DNA of 64,000 nucleotides from Marthasterias glacialis. Lineage: Eukaryota > Echinodermata > Asteroidea > Forcipulatida > Asteriidae. The DNA is taken from positions 6,966,174 to 7,030,173 of the forward strand of contig OU452223.1 in assembly GCA_911728455.2 (NCBI GenBank), written 5' to 3'. The notes beneath the pieces are model-generated. The model ran no database searches, was not told the origin of the DNA, and worked only from the letters and a program-made list of their open reading frames with translations. Positions 10,924 to 23,194 of the stretch are shown here, piece after piece. The position numbers and the translations under genes were made by a program. Every line of letters begins with the position of its first letter. Position 1 is the first letter of the stretch.

Positions 10924-12297
10924 GGTCGGTCTAGCCGTAAGCGTGGGAGCTTGTCGGAGGGGTAGGGAGCCAGATTAACAATTACGTTTTTTACGAGGGT
11001 TTTAGTCTGTACCCTTAGCTATTATCCCCTAACTATTGTAACTTGTTGCCTGCGCTGCGTACACGCGGGACGACGACGGGGAATGTTTATCCCATACACC
11101 ATACAGCTGATCTATCTACTTCTATGATAGCTGCAATAATGTCCACTCCCCCTAATCGCCACAACAACAAAAACGGTGGCGGTGGCCGCGGCCGGCCAGT
11201 GAAGTCATCGCCCGAAAAACGGGAGAATGCCTTCGCTAAAGTTGCCAGAATTGGCAATCCGTTTGCAGCGAAAGCGGGCGGCTCGCTTGGCACATGACTG
11301 TTATTGGCCAAGCCAATGTGAAAAGATGGTCCAAGATTAGGGACACTACCGTTAGTTTTTAGACTGCAGCAGGCTGGTCACGATGAGAACATGAAGGATG
11401 TGGTCTTTGCCATAATTTTGATGGACAGGTTTTGTGTCATATAGAACTGTATTGTGAATATGCCTGCGTATATTTTAATACATGAAGACTCACATTTTGA
11501 CAATTATTTATGGTCCATCATGTCTGTGATGTCCACACATTATGCCAAGCTTATTCTCTCCCTTTCTACATTTGAACATGACCTGACAACACAGCCCAGT
11601 CCTGGACCCAACTGGCATTCGTCCAAGTAATTTTTTACAACGTATAGGGCCTACTTGCGATATAATGAAGAAACGTTCTCCATTGCAAGTTCGTCGTACA
11701 CAGAATTAATACACTGTCTGTTTATGTCTGGTTTTTTTTTACACGTGAATTTGTGCTGAAGGGCTATGAAGTCTGGATCCTCATGCCTCTCGTCATTGTA
11801 ATAATGCATACATAAACAGAGCACCAGTCTACTTACAACATTGCGCAACATAATTATTGTCACGTAAACTTGATAGTTGCAACGGCTGGAAAAGCGTATA
11901 AGCTGACCTTTGACCGTGTTTTTCACATTTTTCGTTAATTACGTGATATTTTGATGATTTTTTCAAGAACAACCATTTAAAAATTATTGTCTGTCATTCC
12001 ACATCACTAAACTAGGTAAACAGTAAGCCGGTGTGTCCCTTTGAGGCGCCAGAAACCCGCCTTCACACTCCTGCCCACAGTAATGTTCTAAACGGGGAAC
12101 GGCAACGTGAAGCCAGGCAGTAGGAGTTTGAGTTAGGAGAGACTATTTGAGACGCTGATCATATGGGACATTTCATGGATGAGGAGGGCTCAATCAACCT
12201 CACCGCCCCGATCATCCTAAAACCTTTGAAACCACCAGCATTGAAATACACGCTACACTACACACACAGATCGGTATAGGTTAAATGCATACATCCT
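10924..12297. other. Non-coding interval; one unusual short open frame
   Basis: No recognised gene. 11043-11297 is open for 84 codons on +. Its second half, from the internal ATG near 11139, is Gly/Lys/Arg-rich and low complexity. It matches no family I know and lacks clear splice or initiation context. The rest is AT-rich and unremarkable. Confidence 0.35.
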
Positions 12298-12440
12298 CTT
12301 TTCATGAAACCAAAACTCCCAAAATAAACAGGTACTGAACATAGTAACTGTATCCCTTGTAAACTTAGCTTTTCATGAAACCAAAACTCCCAAAATAAAC
12401 AGGTACTGAACATAGTAACTGTATCCCTTGTAAACTTAGC
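12298..12440. repeat. 71-bp tandem duplication
   Basis: CTTTTCATGAAACC..CTTGTAAACTTAG occurs twice, starting at 12298 and 12369, with no difference seen apart from the first-copy edge. A recent duplication. Confidence 0.93.
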
Positions 12441-12930
12441 TTGACTCCTTGCTGTAGAAACCAAATATGTCTGCTTTCGGGTTTGTTTTATACATGTACC
12501 CATCGAATTCAAAACTACAACTTTTGCACTTCAGTCTGTCACACTACCAAATTACATGCTGTAACACGCGCGGCAGCCGAGTCGCACCACTATACTTACA
12601 GCCTCCGGGGGCGGGCTGTTTTGCCTACCACTCATGTAGTTCATTAATAGTAACTGCACAACTAGTTGCTATTAACCTTAATGAATATTCAATACAAATT
12701 TGAATGAAACTTTCATAAGTTTATAGTATGTGCCTGTGTGCAATATTCACAAACCCTGAGCGCCTCGCATGCAACGATTACGGTACTGCATGCTGATTGG
12801 CTAGGTCACCGCGTGAGCGTTAATTGTTTATTCATTAATCCCAAACCACTGCGCACTGTAACTGACTGCATGTAAATAATGTTATGATGTCACAGCTCAT
12901 TAAAGTTTGTCGCGCCCGTACTTACTTATT

Positions 12931-13735
12931 GTAATGCAAACAAAATAACACACGGGTGGCTACATAATAGTCGTCCGACGCCGGTAGTGCATGTCTAAAA
13001 AAAACCTCTTTTTAGTAGAATTCTGTTAAATTATGAAACAGAGATGTGATATAAATTAATGCCACAACATACTACTTTAAATCAAGGGGCTGATTAACTA
13101 ATTCATCGCTTAACGAAAATAAAATCGACTGTTTTCGAACTCACTCTGTGTCACGGCCTATGCTTTTACACGTATTTTTTTCATCAGCTGTATGACGTCA
13201 TACCCGTAGGGGGTCACGTGACCGAATGTAAACATTGTCGCGCAATAACATTGTTGCGCAATCGGTCTATTGGGTATAACGCCGTACAGCTGATGGCAAA
13301 ATACGTGTAAAGAGATAGGCCGCGACACAGAGTGAGTTCGAAAACAGTCGATTTTATTTTTGTTAAGTGATAAATTAGTTAATCAGTCCCTTTATTTAAA
13401 GTAGTATGTTGTGGCATTAATTTAAATCACATCTCTGTTTCATAATTTAACAAAATTCTACTAAAAAGAGTTTTTTTTTAGCCATGCATTACCGGCGTCG
13501 GACGACTATTGTAGCCACCCGTCTGTTATTTTCTTTGTAATGTAGGCCTAAATCACTGTAAAAAAGGATAAACAACGTTGGAAAAGGAATCACACAGTTT
13601 GGGAAAGCAATTTCTTTGGAGGATTTCAGCTGTTGAAAAGTGTGTGGTGATCGCGGTCGTCTGGCCTAACGTCCCGTTGTGCGCTGTACACATCGTGCAC
13701 ATTTATACGGACCCATTGACCCTAAAATCGACAGA
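12931..13735. mobile_element. Foldback element, about 0.8 kb, same family as 2308-2880
   Basis: The left arm, about 12931-13205, mirrors the right arm, about 13268-13541: CACGGGTGGCTAC against GTAGCCACCCGT, GTTAAATTATGAAACAGAG against CTCTGTTTCATAATTTAAC, CACGTATTTT against AAAATACGTG. The right arm continues to about 13720 with sequence that pairs with 2308-2515, so the left arm here is truncated. No open frame of note; non-autonomous. Confidence 0.85.
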
Positions 13736-13810
13736 GAATAGCCGGAGATCTTTTGGTCTGAGAACCAGACTAAGAATTAACTCTATACATCACTGCACAA
13801 CAAGTGAAAT

Positions 13811-13898
13811 AGACTAGTTTTCAGTCCCTATATCGTTTTTGTTCTGACTGACCTATATACACACATACGAGAACGATGTAGGGACTGGGAACTAGTCT
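13811..13898. mobile_element. 88-bp hairpin element flanked by a 10-bp direct repeat
   Basis: AGACTAGTTTTCAGTCCCTA at 13811 mirrors TAGGGACTGGGAACTAGTCT ending at 13898. ACAAGTGAAA lies immediately outside on both sides (about 13800 and 13899), as expected for a target-site duplication. A tiny MITE, possibly Mutator-like given the TSD length (inference). Confidence 0.75.
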
Positions 13899-14514
13899 AC
13901 AAGTGAAACTTTTGTCGCGCAGGTTGTTGTCAAGCTAATATAAATAAGAGTCAGACGGCGCGCGCCGTGCTCGTCGTGTACAGCTGCTTGCCTGCGTAGC
14001 TAGAGCTGTGGGGGTGCGATGACCGCATGCACGAAGGGCAGATGATAATGCAGGCCAGGGGGAAAAGTTGATTGGTGAGCTGCAAAATTGAAATGACAAG
14101 GTGTTTGTGTTTCATTATCTTTATATTATATTTTTTATAAATCTTAGATACATGCTTACTTAGTTGTAATTGGTTCAGTTTCAGTAAGTTGCGTGGAGAT
14201 TCCTCTGGCTCTGCAATCCAACCATAATTCAGATGCACAGGTCCAGACCGGGATAAAAATCGTGATTTAGGACCTCCAGTTTTATAGATACCTTCTTGTA
14301 AGCTGTAATCTGTCCTGTGTTGGTACATGTACTGGTCATGACGTTTTCAGTGACGATGTTCATGTACCATGCCTTTAGGCTTTAGTTACATTCATTACTC
14401 TTCTGGCTCCAAAACGTCACACTTACTTCGGCCTACCAACACTAGCACTACAGCCAGAATAGTTGTGAGCCAGGTTATGCTGCGCAGAACTTTCCATTTT
14501 GCTTAAGGGTGTAT

Positions 14515-15466
14515 AGTGGAGGATCATGTAGACCCAGTGACTGGGGCGCTGTACTCCTGTTTTGAGATTTTGACATTATCTGTCGTACTAGCGCCCCAGT
14601 AAGGAATATGTAGTAACTGAGATGGTCAGGAGGATTTAAAACACCTCTGTTAAAAAACATGCCTTAGACTGAACAGAATTGCTCAAAATTCGCCTACTGT
14701 CTTCTCTAAGTGTTTAAGGTGAAATGAAATGCGTTTAATTGTATTCACGATCATTTTCTGTCCTCCAAATCGATGATTTTTGAGGGCCTCTGAAAACCCT
14801 GCCGTTACAATCGCCATTTTTATTACTAATGTCACGACTGTTTCCTGACTTAAAAACGTCGTATTAACGCTGCGGGGATCACGTGTTCGCTGATGCCCGG
14901 ACTTGTTTGTTGTTTTGCGCAGTCAACGCAGGATACCAGTCAACGAACCCCGCAAAGTTCCATTGGTCATGATCGGCTGAGCGCGCGCTGTACAATGTTG
15001 CCATTGTGGGGTGTTGACACTACACAGCTGGTATCCTGCGTTGACTGCGCAAAACAGTATGCAAGTCTTGGCATCAGCGAACACGCAATCCCCGCAGCAT
15101 TAATGCGACTTTTTTCAAGTCAGGGAACAGTCGTGACATTAGTAATAAAAATGGCGATTGTAACGGCAGGGTTGTCAGAGGCCCTACAAATCATCGATTT
15201 GGAGGACAGAAAATGATCGTGAGTACAATTAAGAAGACAGTTGGCGAATTTTGAGCAATTCTGTTGAGTCTAAGGCATTTTTTTAACAGGTGTTATAAAT
15301 CCTCCTGACCGTCGCAGTTACTACAAATACAATCCTTACTGGGGCGCTAGTACGACAGATAATGTCAAAATCTCAAAAAAGGAGTACAGCGCCCCAGTAC
15401 GACAGATATTGTCAAAATCTCAAAAAAAGGATAACAGCGCCCCAGTTACTGGGTCTATGGAGGATG
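14515..15466. mobile_element. Foldback element, about 0.95 kb
   Basis: The left arm, about 14515-14940, mirrors the right arm, about 15028-15466: GGATCATGTAGACCCAGT against ACTGGGTCTATGGAGGAT, CTGTCCTCCAAATCGATGAT against ATCATCGATTTGGAGGACAG, and inner CAGTCAACGCAGGATACCAG against CTGGTATCCTGCGTTGACTG. The loop is about 87 bp. The right arm has a small internal duplication of the GCGCCCCAG..GACAGATA segment (about 15340-15440). No transposase. Confidence 0.88.
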
Positions 15467-15641
15467 GTGAATTACTTAGACAAACACAGTTTTCGCATGG
15501 GGTGTTTTACTTCACTGCGCATAATGTAAGCAACCTCTCACGCCAGGTTCACGCCACAAAAGTAATGACACACTGGCGGCGCCTCGTCAATCACCCATTG
15601 TGATTTAAAGCCTTAAATGGCATTTGAGCTAGGCCTACTTT

Positions 15642-15712
15642 TAGTTGCGATAATCATAACCCACCATCCTCCCGACCGTTGAGAGGATGAAGGGTTACGA
15701 TTATCGCAACTA
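15642..15712. mobile_element. 71-bp hairpin element with 9-bp direct repeats
   Basis: TAGTTGCGATAATC and GATTATCGCAACTA form the outer stem, and further inner bases also pair. GCCTACTTT directly flanks both sides (15633-15641 and 15713-15721). This is a second tiny hairpin insertion of the same style as 13811-13898, with a different sequence. Confidence 0.75.
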
Positions 15713-15721
15713 GCCTACTTT

Positions 15722-18300
15722 ATGCTATTTTTATTCACAATTCATGACCATCAATCACGTGACTCCACTTTAGCTTAGCATTCTTGGAAAAACTTATGGA
15801 GGCAAAAGTAGCCATGTTCCTTATCATTTTCTTAGTGCATAGAAACATCCGATAAACTTAAAAATCAGTGGTTTACCCTCGCAAGGAGGGATTAATAAAC
15901 ATACAGAGATTTTATTTACATCTATTAATCTCTACATACACTAATATAAGAATCACTCACAGATCACGTAAAAAACATTTTTTAAATCTTTGTTTCTTTG
16001 TTCTTGGTCTCTGATTACTGTTTTGGCACATGCCATTAGAATTATGCAGCCAAGGTCATACCACAATGGTAAAGGTACACATTACAGCGTTAATGACGCG
16101 TTCATTGACATAATAATATTATAATTTTGCTTAATTACTTTTAAGAAAAAGCCTTTAAGATCGCCAAGTTTAAGACAAAATAATTCAGTTCAATTTAAAA
16201 AAAAAAACAATGATAATGATATTTTTGTGAATCAAGGAAGATTATTTACACATCAAAATACATGTATACAGTTTTGGCACACCAACATTTAATAGTACAA
16301 CAGTAGAGTGCACAACAACGGAAGGTACAAACTGATTCGGCCGAAGGTACAAACTGACTCGGCTGACGGTACGAAGTGACCAAGGTAAGAAAAGGCAAAG
16401 GTATGAAGTGACTCAAATCCACGTCATCATAGCTCAAGACCGCTTTGTTTGAACTTACCCACCCATCACAGGATCCAAGTTGACAGAAAAGAAAAAAAAA
16501 TAAATTTAAGAGAAAAAACTTTTTAAATAAAATAATATTAAAAAAAAAAAAATTTGTCATATAAAAGATTCTTTTCACATTCAAAAAGAAGAACATCTTC
16601 TTTTTTTTAATAAGAAAAAAACCCCTGGTCAACGAAAAGATTATTTTCACGTCTTCACAAATAAAGGAAATATATATAATTCAACATTATTTAAGAGAAA
16701 AACAATTGTCAGCTACATCTAAAAAAAAATAAGAGAAAATTTCGTTTTTAATTAAATATTTTAAAAAGTTATTTTAAAAAATTAAAACTGGTCAACTAAA
16801 ACATTATTGTCACATTTAATCCAAGGTAATATCATTCTTTTTTTTTCAAATGGGCCAGAAAATAGCAACAGCCAGAACACTGCAGAGGGACATTCCGGGG
16901 ACTGCCAATGTACCTCAAGCTTAACGTACTTTGATGTGATTTCTAAACATTAAATAATATCAATTGAATTGGTGGCACTAACCAATTGTTGTCCCCGCCC
17001 GGCCCCAGTTGATGCTAGAGGCATCAACATAACTAGAGTTAGGACTCCAGTATCTTGTATTAAAAATACAGTGTAGGTAGTTTCGCATTGTACTCATTAG
17101 CAAACCTATCTACTGAATGTGGACCCAACATGCTGTCTATAAATTGAGAAAATCGTGGTGTCTGCTCAGGAAGTTAAGCCACTGTATTATCGAATCGGGG
17201 AATCTATTCAACTTAAATATTAAATTGAATTCTGCTGTTATTACAAAAATAATTTAGATCCAGACTCAATTCTTGTAATTCTGTAACCATGCTCCCTTTA
17301 GTTCTTACATCAACAACTCTTTGTTATCAGCATGCAACTTTACTGTTTTAACTCTGATAGGCCATCAGCTGAACCCTCAAATTCTTTTGTTTCACTCCAG
17401 CAATATTAATTTGTTTTTACAGTTTTAGCTATATAAATTACCAGAGATTAATAGTTCACAAAGTTTGCCACATTTTCTCCTGCATTTTTCACCAAGCTGC
17501 ATTTTACAGATCAGCATAATGGCAAATGGGAAGGATGGAAACATGATGAATGAAAACTCTCTGTCACTTGGATGAAGAAGCCATCTGCACAATTTGTTTG
17601 CGCTCTTCGAGTACATAAGCTGGTTAGCTATAGATGTAAAGTTGGTCAAATGTACGAAAAGGAGATAATCTTGCCTGAATGCAGAGTTACAATGCACCAC
17701 AGATCTGTGCAAATGCACAGATTGCTACAACGTTAGAGAGGACGATACATGTACTTTTTCTTTAGGTAGTGGTTCAGCATGAATCAGAGAAACAGAAAAC
17801 AAACAGCGAACTTTTGCATCATGACGCGACCTTTTAACCTCTTCCTAAAACTTTCTTCCGTCAATCAGTCATGTGATATGAATAATGCACCATCCGATCC
17901 TTATTACCATAATTTGGCGCAAATAGTGCAAATGTCCAAGAACTTCCTGTGAAGGGGTTCGAGAGTGATGGTGGTTTGTCTTGAGATAACGCCCTCTATT
18001 GGTGATAGTTCTTGAGTGTTAGCGGTCTCGGGCTAACAAAACTTAAGGAAGGTCTTGGACCAAGACTAGGTCTCTCCACACTAAAGCATACAACTGATAA
18101 TTTGTTTTTATTAATGCTTGGAGAGTGACTTGGGCCTTGCCCGAATGAATGGCTTCGGCAGTGGCTACGGCCGGAATGCCAAGGATTCCTATTCTTCAAA
18201 GTTTACTGGTTTTTTTTTTTTTTTTTTTAATTACATCTTTTAGTTTCAATTATGGTAAAAATAAAAATTTGTATTGACCCATGATCTTCCTTTTTCACAG
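15722..18300. other. AT-rich non-coding interval upstream of the host exon
   Basis: No gene seen. Long A/T runs at 16195-16810. The minus-strand open frame at 16246-16650 is Phe/Lys-rich low complexity and not credible. A T18 run sits at 18211-18228, just before the exon. A first, untranslated exon of the host gene may lie here or further left, but I cannot place it. Confidence 0.45.
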
Positions 18301-18502
18301 ATCATTGTCAAAATGAGGCTGCATCAATTGATACATTGTATACTCTTGGGTTTGTCCTTCGGAACAATCATAGTGCTGTATGTGTTCTTGACCACTCGCT
18401 TTGGCTTCTCCACATTTCTACCCTTGCTGAAGAATGCTCCCATTCACAGTGGAGTTAAGATGCTTCAAGCCAGATGGAATGATATTAGTGGCTTCACGAT
18501 TG
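18301..18502 (+). CDS. Host gene, first coding exon: signal-anchor membrane protein
   Basis: The acceptor TTTTTCACAG ends at 18300 and the donor ATTG/GTAAGAAG begins at 18503. I take ATG 18313 as the start because it puts MRLHQLIHCILLGLSFGT at the N-terminus: two basic residues, then about 20 hydrophobic residues to VLYVFL, followed by a polar lumenal-type stretch. This is a single-pass type II signal anchor, the plan of many Golgi enzymes. The exon leaves phase 1, which fits the next exon at 30642. I do not recognise the family. Upstream in-frame codons to 18274 would belong to the intron. Confidence is in the exon, not in a function. Confidence 0.68.
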
Positions 18503-18672
18503 GTAAGAAGATTTAAAATTTTTGTTGGAACTTGTATACCAAGGTTATGAAGGACATGTACATGACAAATGGGTGGTGCTGCGAGGTGTGTTACTTAAAA
18601 TGGAAGTACAAAATGTGCAATTACACGATCGACATATAGGATAATGTTTAGTTCAAGTTTATCATTGAGATG

Positions 18673-18875
18673 CTGTGTCTTGGCTGAGTGGTCTAGTCCA
18701 CCAGACTTAAGCTCTGGTGTTTTACTATCAGTGAGGGTTTGAGACCTGGTTGTCACACTGGAGTTCTTAAGCAAGACACTTAACCATTATTGCTTCATCC
18801 TTCTTATAGGATGTAAAGCTGGGACTGTAGGTCTTGTGTGTTTTGTAATGCATCACGTATGTTCGGTGTTCATTG
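18673..18875 (+). mobile_element. tRNA-derived SINE
   Basis: A-box-like TGGCTGAGTGG at 18681-18691 and B-box-like GGTTTGAGACC at 18736-18746 mark a polymerase III promoter derived from a Ser/Leu-type tRNA. A tRNA-unrelated body follows (AAGACACTTAACC, GGGACTGTAGGTC, TGTAATGCAT). The body is shared with the minus-strand copy at 53365-53534. Confidence 0.78.
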
Positions 18876-21089
18876 ACACCGTATCAGCTTAGTCAACTGA
18901 ACAAGTCCCGATACTGTGCCCAGGCCATCGTCAAGGATGCTATTACATGTACATATCAAATTACATATAAACGGACGCTCAAGTCATAACATTCGTATGT
19001 TTTTGCTGGGGTTTCCCCTAAATTATTTTTACAAATATACATTTATTAGAATATAATAGGAGATTTAAATTACATGAAAACAGAGGTGCAAAGGTTTTTT
19101 AAAAGGGATTATTCAATAAAATTGCAAGCGTTTCCACGTTGATTCAATCGTTACTGAATAGTATCAATTCTTTCACGTATCGTTAGTATTTGACATTGAC
19201 ACCCATAGCAATGCATTCAGGTTCAACTAATCGATTACTGTGCTTCACCTTACAACTAATGTGGTCAACGCGGCAAAGTCAAATTCATGGCAGGCCCTAA
19301 TGTTTTCGAGGTTGAACAATACATAATATACATACTAATGAATTATTTGAAAAAAAATAGAAATAAATATTTGTATATCTATTTCAAGAAAGTTACAATT
19401 TCATGCCTGCATTTTTGATCGCTGTTTTAGAAACAGTCGACCTAAATATTGATAATGTTAAAATACAATTTTATTTTACTAAGCCATGTAATTGACAAAG
19501 AGTTTTTTAGGTGTTCGGACTCTGGTCCGAAGACCTCTTGTTTTTGTTCGAAGGTCATATAACCTTGAAAATTCATACATAGGTAGTGTATGGCAAGGAG
19601 ACGAAACCGTTGTTGTGACGTCATGATGACATCATCAGGTGTTGAATTACATTAAATCAAAGTTTATTATTTCAAAAAATCATAATTCCTGAATTACACA
19701 ATGGATTTTTACAAACTGTACATCATCGGAAAGGTCTTCAAAAAACAATTAAATGTCTCACAGAGATGACCCCAATTTGACCTTGTCTTCCGGTTCAAAC
19801 CGGAAGTTGAAGCAAAAAATGCTTAAAAAGTCACAATTTAAGCTGTGGAGTCAATATGAAACAGAATTTGGACATGGTTTCAGTGTACGAAATAAAATGT
19901 AGTTTATGGCCTTTGAAAATATTACATTGATGACGTCATCAAATGTTACAGTTTGTTATGACGACGAGTTTAAAAATAATTTTTTTTGTATTTCAAATTT
20001 TTTTTGAGCAAACTACATGTTGACTTTTTTAGTAATAGATAACGACTATAAAAGCCTAATTGTGAAATTTGAACAAAATTGGCCGTTGCATAACGAAGTT
20101 ATATTAAGGTGAAAAGTGCCATTTTTAGCGTGATCGCCGATAGAGTCTGTACAGTTACCTTACTGTATTGCACCTCGTGCGTGTGCACTCTAGGCTTTTA
20201 CTGCATGCTGTGTATATACATACAAGTCAGGTCTTGTCACAGTTCATCGAACTTTGCGGTGTGTTGTTAAGTTCTGCGTGTGCGTGTGTGTGTGTGCGTA
20301 ATAATGGCGACGCAAAGAAAAACTGTGAAGTCATGCCAAGTTCAGTGTGGAAACGTTTCCCTTTATGTCATTCTGGTGGCTTAATTGTGACAGGGAGAGG
20401 AAGAGGAGACTTTACTGAGATGATCACATGCTCACGTGAGTTGTTTGAAGTATAATGGTGGAGAAAATGCAATTGACAAAATGATCGTCTTTCGTTCTAT
20501 ATATACCGATCACGTACGTGCTTACGTACGAGAGTCACAAGTGTGCAACAGCGGGGCCAGAGGCACTTTACCCCCGCGAGAGTTGTTGTCGGGATACGCT
20601 GAGTAAAACTGTTTAAAAGTAAAGTTTAAAAGTAAAGTCATCGCCTTTCAAAATGTCCGTGTATTTCTTTAGCCGTGCACACTTGTGTTTGTGATGTTTA
20701 TCAAAGTGGGGTGGTTTTTATAAAACTTTGGAACTTTTTAATACAGATAATGAGCTCGGAATTTGAATCTGTCAAATGTCAGATTGACTGTACAGAATGA
20801 GACCGTTAATTTGATATAGCGCCATCAACGTTCACTAGCGATACACACTTTTTTTTATTGACACCGCATAGATGCCGAACAAAACAGAGGGCAGAAAGGG
20901 TTAATGTTTTGATAAAAGGCAATATGAATAGTATTTTGAACAGACAACCTGGCGGCAGCCAATTGCACTGCGTGGAAAAGGAACACTTTGGAAAGCACAA
21001 AAACATTGTTTTTCCTGGCTGTTAAAATCAAAAAGGTAACTTGTTTTTCCTCCAGAAGTCGAGTTACAATAAATGTATGCGTTTTTTTA
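18876..21089. other. Intronic non-coding interval
   Basis: No gene. About 19500-20110 contains a dispersed repeat with GACGTCATGATGACATCATC and GACCTTGTCTTCCGG, then AACCGGAAG. Related stretches recur near 35590, 37900-38060 and 39130. A (TG)n run lies at 20280-20297. Confidence 0.5.
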
Positions 21090-21790
21090 TAATTCTTAGT
21101 TCAAACCGGAAGTTCAAATATTCAAAAATTCATAATTTAAGAAGTTTTTATTATATAATCACAATTCTTACATCAGATTGTAGGTTAGGGAATGTCCTTC
21201 TATGTTGCACATTGCGTGACCTGTGTGACCTCTACTTCCGGAAAAACCGGAAGTAGCTCCTCATTCAAAAGTTGTCAGAGGTAGGAACATGATTCTTTCA
21301 CCAAGTACCAAGGTTAGGGAGGATCCTTCTCTGTTGCACATTGCGTGACCTTTGTGACCTCTACTTCCGGTCAAACCGGAAGTAGCTCTTTATTTAAAAA
21401 TGGTAAGAGCAAGGAACATGATTCTTTCACCAAATACCAAGGTTAGGGAGGATCCTTCTCTGTTACATTGCGTGACCTTTCTGACCTCTACTAACGGTCA
21501 AACCGGAAGTAGCTCTTTATTTAAAAATGGTTAGAGCTAGGAACATGATTATTTCACCTAATACCAAGGTAAGGGATGACCCTTCTCTGTTGCACTTTGA
21601 GTGACCTCTGTGACCTCTACTTCCGGTGAAGCCGTAAGTAGCTCCTCATTTTTTTAAAAGTTGTTAGAGGTAGGAACATGATTCTTTCACAAAATACCAA
21701 GGTTTGGTAAGGTCCTTCTCTCTTTCATATTGCGTACCTGTACTTCCGGTCAAACCGGAAAAAAAATGGTAAGAGCTAGGAACATGAAGG
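21090..21790. repeat. About 127-bp tandem array with CCGGAAGT motifs
   Basis: CCGG starts at 21106, 21247, 21376, 21503, (mutated) 21632 and 21755. Each unit carries CTACTTCCGGTCAAACCGGA followed by AGTAGCTC, AGGAACATGATT, ACCAAGGT and TGACCTCTACTT. The facing TTCCGG/CCGGAA pairs form small palindromes at every unit junction. Confidence 0.9.
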
Positions 21791-23134
21791 TCCTCTGCTG
21801 CAAATTAAATATATTTCAAAGCACAATTTCACGTTTTTATGTTCATATTTTTAGATGCTTAAGTTGATACATTAAATAACAACTTTAACTACCATATTCC
21901 GAACACCTTGTTTTTGTGATGTCACAAAAACTTATGTCTAGTTTTTTTATTTTTTTTATTTTTTATTTTTGCTTATATTGTACAATTTAAACAAATATTT
22001 TTTAAGTTTAATTGATAAAATGGCCAAAAAACCTCAAATTCAAAATAAGTAAATGTCAAATTATTTTCTCAATAAAAGTTGAGAACTTTTTCATTACAGG
22101 CGTCAATTGTAAGCTTGTGGAGGACTACTTTCTTGAAAATTTCACCACAAGTAGTCTCAAATGCAAAACATGTAACTTAGTAGTGTCCCTCAGAGGTCAA
22201 CAGTCACAGTTGCAACCCTAGTTCTCTTACTTTTAGTGCATAGTTTGTTTATTTATTCAGTCTGCTTGTATAATAAACACAGTCCTGGCCATAATGGAGA
22301 AAAAAATGACTATTTTAGTTTATTTTTACAAAAACTTTGAACCTATCAATCTATCTTTTAAAAAACCTTTGCACGTTGGTTACCACTTTGACGGTTTTGT
22401 GTTGGGTATCAACAATAACTATCTGACTTGCACATATTTGGGAAAACCCGACTTTCAAGATTCATGTGATCTTAAAAATATGCTTTGAAAAATATGGAAT
22501 TTTTTGTAAAACACACCCTTTTTCTACTGCAAATATTTGAATAATGCCTGTGCAATTTTAAAGAATAAACTGCTGGTTGAAAGACTACTATCTGAAGAAT
22601 ATTTTAATATTCATCATTTCGTCACACCATCTCGACGATGCCTTTGGATACAAAAAGGTATGTAATAAGAACCTCAATGCTATTGTTTACAATCGATGGT
22701 TTTTTAAACGCACAGTGCGCATGCGCGAGAACTAACCTGGCGCTCTTTGGATACTTGGCATGTAAAAGAACCCTGTACTTGTCATTGTTTGCAGCAGATT
22801 GCACTTAACAGTTTTGGACTTAACAGTTATGGTGTGTGATCTGTTGCATGATGGCAACAAAGGGAGTGATCATCATGCAGTGTAGCCTACCCAACCTATA
22901 TAATGTTGGATTTTACTAAGAGTACCTTATGGGGTCATCCCCACTAGCTGTGAATTAAGTTAAATGTGTCCATCATTGAGTAGTAGCATCCATGCGTCTC
23001 GAAAGATGATGGAGTAAAATGATGGTGACCAATGTGCTGTAAAGCACTTCCTTGAGTGGCTGTAGAATCCCACTCTGGAGTGGCACTCCAACCCACAGTG
23101 GCTGCAGGTGAGTGAGGCTCTCTCATGGCTCTCT
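21791..23134. other. Intronic non-coding interval
   Basis: Mostly AT-rich, with T-runs at 21940-21970. No coding region or recognisable element is supported. Confidence 0.5.
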
Positions 23135-23194
23135 AGTTGGCTAGCTTGCCAGTGTTAATAATTGCAAAGTTTATGTCTTTCTTACAAACATCCT

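Noticed and set aside
9624..10934. Many overlapping open frames of 60-154 codons on both strands
   Set aside because: They are mirror images of each other produced by the palindrome and have no family resemblance.
11043..11297. 84-codon Gly/Lys/Arg-rich open frame as a real small gene
   Set aside because: No homology recognised, low complexity, no clear splice sites; kept only as a remark in the interval description.
14893..15216. 107-codon frame
   Set aside because: Lies across the loop and arms of the foldback element at 14515-15466.
16246..16650. 134-codon Phe/Lys-rich frame on the minus strand
   Set aside because: Arises from A/T runs; composition is not protein-like.
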